A stretch of DNA of 42,090 bases, taken from contig CAIQPH010000126.1 of the NCBI GenBank assembly GCA_903873655.1, positions 1 to 42,090 of the forward strand, in the 5' to 3' direction. Origin of the DNA: an uncultured Holophagaceae bacterium. GTDB taxonomy: Bacteria; Acidobacteriota; Holophagae; Holophagales; Holophagaceae. Positions 35,904 to 42,090 of the stretch are shown one piece after another. The stretch's first letter is position 1. The number at the start of each line of letters is the position of its first letter. Both the position numbers and the translations under genes were made by a program. The notes under the pieces were generated by a model. It saw nothing but the letters and a program-made list of their open reading frames with translations, was not told the origin of the DNA and did not search any database.

Positions 35904-37621
35904 TGAGCAACCGCATCGTCATTGATCCCGTCACCCGCATCGAAGGCCACCTCCGCATCGAGGCGGTGGTGGAAAACGGCGTCGTCAAGGACGCCTTCAG
36001 CGCCGGCACCATGGTCCGCGGCATCGAGAAGATCCTGAAGGGTCGCGATCCCAGAGACGCCTGGGCCTTCACCGAGCGCGTCTGCGGCGTCTGTACGACC
36101 GTGCATGCCTTGGCCAGCTGCCGCAGCGTCGAAGATGCCCTGGGCATCACGGTCCCCAAAAACGCCGAGCTGGTCCGCAATCTGATGTTCTGCGCCCAGT
36201 ACGTGCAGGATCATGTGGTGCACTTTTACCACCTGCACGCCCTCGACTGGGTGGACGTAGTCAGCATGCTGAAGGCCGACCCCGTGGCGACCTCCAAACT
36301 GGCCCAGTCGCTCTCCCCCTGGCCCAAGTCCAATCCCGGCCACTTCGCCGCGGTGCAAAAGCGCCTCAAGTCCTTTGTGGAAAGCGGCCAACTGGGCATC
36401 TTCGCCAACGGCTACTGGGGGCACAAGGCCTACAAGCTGCCGCCGGAAGTGAACCTGCTGGCCGTCTCCCACTACCTCGACGCACTGGAATGGCAGAAGG
36501 AGTTGGTGAAAATCCACGCCATCTTCGGCGGCAAGAACCCCCACCCCAACTACCTCGTGGGTGGCGTCCCCTGCTCGTTCAATCTAGAAGAGCTGAACGC
36601 CATCAACACCGAGCGGCTCACCCATGTGGGCAGCCTCATCAACGACGCGATCACCTTCGTGGAGCAGGTCTACATTCCCGACCTCCTCGCGATTGCGAGC
36701 TTCTACAAGGACTGGGGCGCCATCGGCGGCGGGCTCCAGAACTACCTGGCCTACGGCGACCTGCCAACCAGGAGCTACGGGGATCCCTCCTCCTTCCTGC
36801 TTCCCAGAGGCGCGATCCTGAACCGGAACCTCAACGAAATCCACGAGGTGAACGGCAAGGACGCCAACGAGATCAAGGAATACATCAGCCACTCCTGGTA
36901 TCAGTACAGCGGTGGCGACGGCGTCGGGCTCCACCCCTTCAAGGGCGAGACCGAATTCAATTACACCGGGCCAAAACCCCCGTATGAGCAGCTCGATGTG
37001 GGCGGGAAGTACTCCTGGCTGAAGACGCCGCGGTGGAAGGACCACGCCATGGAGGTGGGGCCGCTCTCCCGCATGCTGGTGGCCTATGCCAAGGGCAACA
37101 CCGACGTGAAGGAACTGGTGGGCGTCGTGCTGAAGAAGCTCGACGTGCCGGTCACCGCCCTCTTCTCGACCCTCGGCCGGACAGCCGCCCGGGGCGTGGA
37201 GACCCAGGTGGTCGCCCACTGGATGAAGGGCTTCTTCGATGACCTGATCACCAACCTGAAGAACGGAGAAACGAAGACCTTCAACCCCATCCGCTGGGAA
37301 CCGGACACCTGGCCCGCCACGGCCGAGGGGGTGGGCATGACCGAGGCACCTCGAGGTGCCCTGGCCCACTGGATCAGCATCAAGGACCGGGTCATCGACA
37401 ACTATCAGCTGGTGGTGCCGAGCACCTGGAACGCCTCACCCCGTGATGCGAAGGGCCAGCGCTCCGCTTACGAAGAAGCCCTCATCGGCACGCCGGTGGC
37501 GAATGTAGAACAGCCGGTGGAGATCTTGAGGACCATCCACTCCTTCGATCCCTGCATCGCCTGCGCCGTCCACCTCTACGACCCCGAAGGCAAGCAGGTC
37601 CACCAGATCCAGTTCAGCTGA
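35903..37621 (+). CDS. hyaB: [NiFe] hydrogenase large subunit
   Basis: The 572-residue protein has both nickel-binding motifs: RVCGVCTTVHAL (C61, C64) and DPCIACAVH (C551, C554). A 15-residue tail after H557 is removed by the maturation protease after nickel insertion. RIEGHLRIEA near the N terminus is conserved. It splits H2 at the bimetallic centre and is exported with the small subunit by Tat. It overlaps the small subunit gene by one base and is followed by the cytochrome gene. Confidence 0.98.
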   Translation: MSNRIVIDPVTRIEGHLRIEAVVENGVVKDAFSAGTMVRGIEKILKGRDPRDAWAFTERVCGVCTTVHALASCRSVEDALGITVPKNAELVRNLMFCAQYVQDHVVHFYHLHALDWVDVVSMLKADPVATSKLAQSLSPWPKSNPGHFAAVQKRLKSFVESGQLGIFANGYWGHKAYKLPPEVNLLAVSHYLDALEWQKELVKIHAIFGGKNPHPNYLVGGVPCSFNLEELNAINTERLTHVGSLINDAITFVEQVYIPDLLAIASFYKDWGAIGGGLQNYLAYGDLPTRSYGDPSSFLLPRGAILNRNLNEIHEVNGKDANEIKEYISHSWYQYSGGDGVGLHPFKGETEFNYTGPKPPYEQLDVGGKYSWLKTPRWKDHAMEVGPLSRMLVAYAKGNTDVKELVGVVLKKLDVPVTALFSTLGRTAARGVETQVVAHWMKGFFDDLITNLKNGETKTFNPIRWEPDTWPATAEGVGMTEAPRGALAHWISIKDRVIDNYQLVVPSTWNASPRDAKGQRSAYEEALIGTPVANVEQPVEILRTIHSFDPCIACAVHLYDPEGKQVHQIQFS

Positions 37622-37631
37622 GGAGGTGCCC

Positions 37632-38315
37632 ATGTCGTCGCCCTACCTCTACCGCCGCATCTATGTCTGGGAGCTGCCGGTCCGGGCTTTCCACTGGATC
37701 AACGCCCTGGCCATCACCACCTTGGGCCTCACCGGGCTGCTCCTGGGGAAACCCTTTTCCGTTGGCAATGCCCAGGAGGCCTCCTTCCAGTACTGGGTCG
37801 GTACCGTGCGGTTCATCCACTTCACCGCCGGGTATGTCTTTCTGTTCAACATGCTGGTCCGCACCTACTGGGGTTTCGCGGGCAACAAGTTCGCCCGCTG
37901 GAGCACCTTCATCCCCACCACCCGGGCCGCCTTCCAGGAGATCGTCGAGGTGTTGAAGATCGACATTCTCCAGATGAGAGTGAAGGGCAGCATCCACATC
38001 GGCCACAACCGGCTGGCCGGGCTGATCTACTTCATCACCACCTTCATCTTCTTCTTCCAGGCCCTGACGGGCTTTGCCCTTTACGGCCCCATGAGCCGCA
38101 CCATCCTGGGGAAGTTGGCCGCCTGGGTCGTCCCCCTCATGGGCGGCGAAATGGCGGTTCGCCAGTGGCACCACACCATGCTCTGGTTCTACGTGCTCTT
38201 CACACTGGTGCATGTCTACCTGGTCTTCTACCACGACTACGTGGAAGGACGAGGCACCACCTCCTCGATGGTGGGTGGCTGGAAGTTTGAGCGGGAAGAC
38301 CGGCTTGACCCTTGA
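37632..38315 (+). CDS. hyaC: Ni/Fe-hydrogenase b-type cytochrome subunit
   Basis: The ATG at 37632 has a perfect AGGAGG five bases upstream; a GTG at 37626 overlaps that box and is rejected. The 227-residue protein has four membrane helices and candidate heme ligands: RAFHWINAL (H21), VRFIHFTAGY, HIGHNRLAGL and QWHHTMLWFYVLFTLVHVY. It takes electrons from the small subunit to quinone. It is the third gene of the operon. Confidence 0.96.
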   Translation: MSSPYLYRRIYVWELPVRAFHWINALAITTLGLTGLLLGKPFSVGNAQEASFQYWVGTVRFIHFTAGYVFLFNMLVRTYWGFAGNKFARWSTFIPTTRAAFQEIVEVLKIDILQMRVKGSIHIGHNRLAGLIYFITTFIFFFQALTGFALYGPMSRTILGKLAAWVVPLMGGEMAVRQWHHTMLWFYVLFTLVHVYLVFYHDYVEGRGTTSSMVGGWKFEREDRLDP

Positions 38316-38784
38316 CCGCTCCGTAAGCTCTAAATCCCGCATCCTGATCCTCGGCATCGGCAACACCCTCCTTGGTGACGAAGGGGTCGGTGTGGCCGTC
38401 ATCGACCATCTGAAAACCCTGGGAAACATCCCTGGCGACGTGGAACTCCTGGATGGGGGAACGGGCAGCATGGTGCTGCTCGAACCCATGCGGGAGGCCC
38501 GTCGCATGATCCTGGTGGATGCCACTGCGGACGGTTCCCCGCCCGGTACGATCCATCGCCTGGTCCCGCGCTTCTCCACGGACTTTCCGCCCAGCCTCAC
38601 GGCCCACGACATTGGCCTCCGCGACCTGCTGGACACCTTCTATCTGCTGGGCGAAACGCCGGAAGTCGTGCTCTACGCCATCTCCATCCGGTTTCCCCAG
38701 GAGATCAACTTTGGGCTGAGCGCCGAAGCCGCGGCCGCCGTGCCCCGGGTGGCCGATCAGATCCGGCTCGAGTTGGGCTTTTAG
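38305..38784 (+). CDS. hyaD: Hydrogenase maturation endopeptidase (HyaD/HupD)
   Basis: The protein core reads RILILGIGNTLLGDEGVGV, with the Glu that binds nickel, followed by LDGGTGSMVLL, LVDATADGSPPGT and LTAHDIGLRDLL (second Asp and His ligands). It trims the large subunit. The start is uncertain: there is no ATG near the correct place, and a TTG at 38305 with GGGAAG upstream is preferred (159 residues), overlapping the cytochrome end. The first in-frame ATG upstream lies inside the cytochrome gene. Confidence 0.93.
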   Translation: MTLDRSVSSKSRILILGIGNTLLGDEGVGVAVIDHLKTLGNIPGDVELLDGGTGSMVLLEPMREARRMILVDATADGSPPGTIHRLVPRFSTDFPPSLTAHDIGLRDLLDTFYLLGETPEVVLYAISIRFPQEINFGLSAEAAAAVPRVADQIRLELGF

Positions 38785-38921
38785 AGGTTCTCGAGCAGCT
38801 TCCGGGCGTCCACGCAGATGGGGCAAAGGCAGATGGAACGGGAGGAGGATTTGGCGTGCTCCATCAAGAACCGGCGCACCAAGGCTATCAGCTTCGCATT
38901 CGAGATGGGATCCGATGACAC
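38781..38921 (-). CDS. Hypothetical 46-residue Cys-rich protein
   Basis: The open frame starts with GTG at 38921, preceded by GGAG at a five-base gap, and could instead extend to an ATG at 39050 (89 residues). Its C terminus is helical with a cysteine cluster C-x-C-x2-C (ICLCPICVDARKLLENL), which may bind a metal. It is convergent with the hydrogenase protease and overlaps its end by 4 bases. The family was not recognised. The C-x-C-x2-C core and ribosome-binding site are the only evidence that it is real. Confidence 0.35.
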   Translation of the reverse strand: MSSDPISNAKLIALVRRFLMEHAKSSSRSICLCPICVDARKLLENL

Positions 38922-39100
38922 GGTGGCTCCATGGTTGGGTCGGCTGCCTTGGAGGGAGGGGCGCACCCCAGCGGAAGGCAGTTGATGCCGATTAAGCGTG
39001 GAAGTGCAGCGTGGATGCCAAACCATGGCCGGGGACCCACCCCATCTCATCGACAGGAAGGTGCGTGCTCTACACTGAAGGCCGCTCGCAAGGATTCAGG

Positions 39101-40783
39101 GTGACGAACAAATACAGCGATTTTCGGGTCACCATGAACCCGGCCGCGCCCGGACAAGTGTCCATGGCCCGGGGCAAGGGGGCCGTCGCCTCCGCTTCCC
39201 GGCAGGCGTCGGAGCTGGCCATCCAGGTGCTGCAGGGCGGCGGCAATGCCTTTGATGCTGCCTTCGCCACAGCCTTTTCCCTCTGCATCTACCACCCCCA
39301 GGCGGGCAATCTCGGTGGCGGGGGGTACCTCCTTTTCCAGGAAAGAGGGGGGCAGCCCAAGGTTTTCAACTACCGGGAGCAGGCCCCCAGTGGCGCCTCA
39401 CGCGAAGCCTTCCTGTTGGCGGATGGCACACCGGATCCAGACAAGACGGCCTTCGGGCCAAGGTCCGTCTGCGTGCCCGGTACGGTCAAGGCTTTCTTTG
39501 AACTCCAGAAGCGCCATGGCGCCTTGCAGGCCAAGGATCTCCTGCTTGCGGTAGCCCAGCTGGCCGAGCAGGGGGCGACCCTCACCCAGTACGAAGCGAA
39601 TTGCCTCAACCGCCTTGGCCCCAGGCTCGCGGCATCGCCCGAGGCCAGGCGGATCTACGTCCGCGCGGAGCCGTTCCGGGCCGGCGATCTCCTGCCCAAT
39701 CCCGCCCTTGCCAAGACCCTCACCCTCCTGGCCCAGGAAGGTGAACGGGCCTTCTACCGGGGCCGGATCGCCGAGCAGATGGTAGCTGATCTGCAGGGCA
39801 ACGGCGGGTTCATGACGGCGGAAGATCTTGCTGCATACGAGCTTCGGGATGTGCCCCCCATCCACATGGAAATCGCAGGCCGACAGGTCTGGACCGTGCC
39901 CCCGGAAGGCGGCGGCGCCATGGTCCTGGAGATCCTGGGCATCCTGGATCGAGCGGCCTTCAAGCGCTGGGCGTATGGCAGTCCTGATTACTATCACCAT
40001 CTGGCGCAGGCCTCCAAGCTGGCCTTCATCGACCGCATGGACTACCTGGGGGATGTCCCCCTCGGAGCCCCGTATCAACGACTCCTCACACGGGAGAACA
40101 CCGATCGGCTCTTCGGACTCATCGACCCTGCACGGGACACTCCCACAGAACGCCTGGCGACCAGGAACCGCGAGCCGAAGGCATCAGGAAAGAACACCAC
40201 CCACTTCGCCATCATGGACGCCGAGGGCAACGCGGTCTCCAACTCCTACACCATGAACCTCCGCTACGGTTCGAAATGGGCCGTGGCCGGAGCCGGGTTC
40301 CTGCTCAACGGCAGCATTGATTCCTTTTCCTTCGTCGAGGGGAAAGAGAACTACTTCGGCGTCCGCGGCAGCGGACCCAACCTCTTCGCCCCGGGCAAGC
40401 GCCCCGCCAGCAACATGGCCCCCGTAATCGTGACTTCGGACGGTGCCGTGGACATGCTGCTGGGAACGCCCGGGGGACCCACCATTCCCACCACCCTGGC
40501 ACACATCCTCATGGCCACGCTGATTCATGGAGAGGACCCGGCTCCTTTGATCCGCGCCAGCCGCCTGCACCACCAGGGCTGGCCTGACGTTCTTTCCCAC
40601 GAACCCGGCTTTGACCGGCCCGAACTGCTCACCGCCCTAGCCGGAATGGGCTACACCCTCAAGGACAAGCAGGAACTCATATCCGATGTGCAGGGCCTCT
40701 TCAGGAGAGGCGACCAGCTCCTGGCCGTCAGCGACTACCGCCGGGAAGGGCAGGCCATGGCGTATCCTGATGAACATGGCTAA
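39101..40783 (+). CDS. ggt: Gamma-glutamyltransferase
   Basis: The protein has the typical N-terminal SRQASELAIQVLQGGGNAFDAAFA, GNLGGGGYLLF and the catalytic Thr in KNTTHFAIMD (T366 with this start), where autocleavage splits the large and small subunits; GTPGGPTIPT follows. The oxyanion-hole Ser-Ser pair reads PASNM rather than PLSSM. GTG at 39101 (with AAGGA six bases upstream) is preferred; ATGs at 39134 and 39011 are possible. No signal peptide is seen with any of them, unusual for a family that is commonly periplasmic. It would transfer or hydrolyse gamma-glutamyl groups, for example from glutathione. Confidence 0.9.
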   Translation: MTNKYSDFRVTMNPAAPGQVSMARGKGAVASASRQASELAIQVLQGGGNAFDAAFATAFSLCIYHPQAGNLGGGGYLLFQERGGQPKVFNYREQAPSGASREAFLLADGTPDPDKTAFGPRSVCVPGTVKAFFELQKRHGALQAKDLLLAVAQLAEQGATLTQYEANCLNRLGPRLAASPEARRIYVRAEPFRAGDLLPNPALAKTLTLLAQEGERAFYRGRIAEQMVADLQGNGGFMTAEDLAAYELRDVPPIHMEIAGRQVWTVPPEGGGAMVLEILGILDRAAFKRWAYGSPDYYHHLAQASKLAFIDRMDYLGDVPLGAPYQRLLTRENTDRLFGLIDPARDTPTERLATRNREPKASGKNTTHFAIMDAEGNAVSNSYTMNLRYGSKWAVAGAGFLLNGSIDSFSFVEGKENYFGVRGSGPNLFAPGKRPASNMAPVIVTSDGAVDMLLGTPGGPTIPTTLAHILMATLIHGEDPAPLIRASRLHHQGWPDVLSHEPGFDRPELLTALAGMGYTLKDKQELISDVQGLFRRGDQLLAVSDYRREGQAMAYPDEHG

Positions 40784-41186
40784 CCCCTCTGGTCGCAAAC
40801 CACCCGCTCCGAAAACCAAGTCAGGCAAGCCAACGACTGAAGCGCCCAAACGTTCGTCCCAACCGTCCCTCCGCTTCCACTTCTCCGAAGACCTGCACCG
40901 GAGGACCTGCTCTGTGCTCGACGCAGTAGAACGGGCCAAGGATCCTGTCTCGCAGCGCGAGGCTGTCGCAGAAGTGGTCGTGGAACTGACCGACAGTGGC
41001 CTGGACGCCTACTTCATGGAACCCCTCAAGCTCGCCAACACCGGCTTCCTCGTGCAGCAGTCGGCATCTCTGGGCATGGCAGGGGCCAGAAAGGTCATGG
41101 GTTCTGTCATCCGCAACATCATCGGACGCATGGATGGCCCTCAGTTGCTTTCCGTGTGTGGCTCCATCCGCAAGTTCATGGCCTGA
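40776..41186 (+). CDS. Hypothetical protein, unrecognised
   Basis: The 136-residue protein begins with a Lys/Pro-rich tail (MANPSGRKPPAPKTKSGK), then a helical body (FHFSEDLHRRTCSVLDAVER, MGSVIRNIIGRMDGPQLL). No known domain was identified. It overlaps the end of the gamma-glutamyltransferase gene by 8 bases (ATG at 40776; 40770 also possible), so it is probably cotranslated. The body suggests an all-alpha fold. No signal peptide or membrane helix is seen. Confidence 0.55.
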   Translation: MANPSGRKPPAPKTKSGKPTTEAPKRSSQPSLRFHFSEDLHRRTCSVLDAVERAKDPVSQREAVAEVVVELTDSGLDAYFMEPLKLANTGFLVQQSASLGMAGARKVMGSVIRNIIGRMDGPQLLSVCGSIRKFMA

Positions 41187-41213
41187 GTTCTTCCAACCTC
41201 AACCGTGAATATT

Positions 41214-41663
41214 TCAGGCGGAGACCGCCTGGCAGCACCAAACTTCGGCCCACCGGTCCTCCACCTTTCCCTTGACCGCGTTGACGAACTGGATGTCCAT
41301 TTTCGTCATGTGGATCATTAGCCAATCGACCAGGGCTGTGCTCAATTCGGTTGCCCTGGCCCTGGTTGGATCACGCTTGTACTGCGACCTGTAGCTGGCA
41401 ACCTGCTCCAGAAATTGATGATGTTCAGTCCGGCACTCCGAAGCCCCCGGGTGATCGACAGCTACCATCAGGGTTTCTTCTTCCCTGAGGTGAGTGAGGA
41501 TGTCTCCAAAAAGAGCGTCCAGGGCAAGGGGGATCTGTTTCTCGCCTCCTTCCGAGTGGATGGCCTCGTGCAGCCGGTTCATCGCATTGAATAGATTCCA
41601 GTGCCGAAGATCGAGGCTCGGAATCCCGACCTCGTACCATTCGCTCCACTTTACGACTGTCAT
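41214..41663 (-). CDS. Bacteriohemerythrin with a Cys at one iron-ligand position
   Basis: The start at 41663 (MTVVKWSEWYEVGIPSLD) is the usual hemerythrin start; the upstream open part is discarded. Six of seven di-iron ligands are visible at their usual places: H21 (LRHWNLF), H58 and E62 (THLREEETLM), H81 (TEHHQF), H118 and D123 (IHMTKMD). The seventh, normally His in H-x3-H, is C77 (SECRTEH). Hemerythrins bind O2 or sense it and other small molecules. The change may give an altered or non-O2-binding site. The gene stands alone. Confidence 0.88.
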   Translation of the reverse strand: MTVVKWSEWYEVGIPSLDLRHWNLFNAMNRLHEAIHSEGGEKQIPLALDALFGDILTHLREEETLMVAVDHPGASECRTEHHQFLEQVASYRSQYKRDPTRARATELSTALVDWLMIHMTKMDIQFVNAVKGKVEDRWAEVWCCQAVSA

Positions 41664-41735
41664 GGTGAATCTCTCAGAATGAGCGGCGTGACCCGCCTGG
41701 TGAGACAACCCATCCCCCTGGCTCACCCTTCACGG

Positions 41736-41933
41736 TCAGCCTGCTATGGACTGCCGACCCAGAGGGGTGAGGATGATGGCCTGATCCCGGCCTCTTGCCA
41801 GCAGGCCCTGCTTCACCAGGCGGGAAACGACTTCAGGGTTGCCGGGTGAGATGCAGTCCCCCTGGGCGATCACAAGGGCTGGCAAGTACCTGCTCGCTTC
41901 GGAAAAGAACATGCGTCCATGCCCGGAACGCAC
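41736..41933 (-). CDS. Hypothetical small protein, winged-helix-like tail
   Basis: The 65-residue open frame ends in NPEVVSRLVKQGLLARGRDQAI, resembling the last helix and wing of a winged-helix DNA-binding domain. A shorter start at 41912 (MFFSEASRYLP) is possible. It could be a small regulator or a fragment. It lies just upstream of the hemerythrin gene, on the same strand. Confidence 0.4.
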   Translation of the reverse strand: MRSGHGRMFFSEASRYLPALVIAQGDCISPGNPEVVSRLVKQGLLARGRDQAIILTPLGRQSIAG

Positions 41934-41993
41934 CGTGGAACATAGAACCTCTAGTGTAGTGCGCTCAAAATAGTGGGACCTTTGTTTGAGTCA

Positions 41994-42025
41994 CCGCACT
42001 TGATACTGAGAGGTATCGAGTGCGG
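41994..42025 (+). promoter_or_regulatory. Strong hairpin before an IS transposase start
   Basis: A 13-bp stem (41994-42006 with 42013-42025, one T-G wobble) around a 6-base loop lies seven bases before the presumed GTG start. It could hide the start when transcription comes from outside, a common transposon safeguard. The rest of 41941-42031 is presumably the left end of the element. Confidence 0.45.
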
Positions 42026-42031
42026 GATTTT

Positions 42032-42090
42032 GTGCGAATCGAACTGACCACCATCGAGCGTGAGCGCCTGGAAAGCACGGCGAGGAGTCG
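42032..42090 (+). CDS. Transposase, N-terminal fragment (possibly IS630-like), cut by window edge
   Basis: From GTG at 42032 the frame reads VRIELTTIERERLESTARS and runs off the window. It resembles the IS630-family opening (ELT-x2-ER-x2-LE-x2-ARS). The evidence is only 19 codons, so the family is tentative. An insertion sequence is likely because the preceding gap has a strong stem-loop. Confidence 0.4.
   Translation, partial: MRIELTTIERERLESTARS

Overview
The window is high-GC DNA from a Gram-negative bacterium. It encodes outer-membrane barrel proteins, Tat and Sec signal peptides, FliW/CsrA motility control, AmgK/MurU peptidoglycan recycling, a FrzS-like pseudo-receiver coiled-coil protein and a membrane-bound [NiFe] hydrogenase. 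The mix suggests Acidobacteriota of the Holophaga/Geothrix type. That placement is inferred from gene content; no rRNA or marker tree was available.

Layout. 1-2.8 kb: the end of a beta-propeller/outer-membrane barrel protein and a membrane-anchored metallophosphoesterase. 2.8-6.5 kb (minus): a six-gene operon in transcription order: Cys-repeat RiPP precursor, DUF692 maturase, DUF2063 partner, YceI lipocalin-like protein, ECF sigma factor, small zinc-type anti-sigma. It looks like a bufferin/HvfA-type modified-peptide metallophore locus carrying its own sigma switch, and is the most interesting system here. 6.5-8.8 kb: a UPF0016 manganese-exporter half, then RNase D-like, fliW, csrA and yjfB. 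8.8-16 kb: uvrA, a CHAD protein with a sensor kinase, murI and prmA. 16-21 kb: a sigma-54 activator, a thioredoxin-like protein, and an outer-membrane protein-sirtuin-MFS run. 21-27.6 kb (minus): frzS-like, corC-like, murU and amgK in one operon, plus a DegP/HtrA protease. 27.6-28.8 kb: tRNA-His, decayed tRNA fragments, an IS200-type insertion and tRNA-Arg.

28.8-38.8 kb is one hydrogen-oxidation island. hypA-B-F-C-D-E run leftward. The small subunit, large subunit, cytochrome b and maturation protease run rightward from a shared 267-bp control region. The small subunit carries the two extra cysteines typical of oxygen-tolerant (group 1d) hydrogenases. The Hyp proteins build the Ni-Fe(CN)2CO centre, the protease trims the large subunit, Tat exports the dimer and the cytochrome b passes electrons to quinone.

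38.8-42.1 kb: a tiny Cys-rich protein, a gamma-glutamyltransferase, two small unknown proteins, a bacteriohemerythrin with a cysteine where an iron-binding histidine is expected, and the left end of what may be an IS630-type insertion sequence cut by the window edge.
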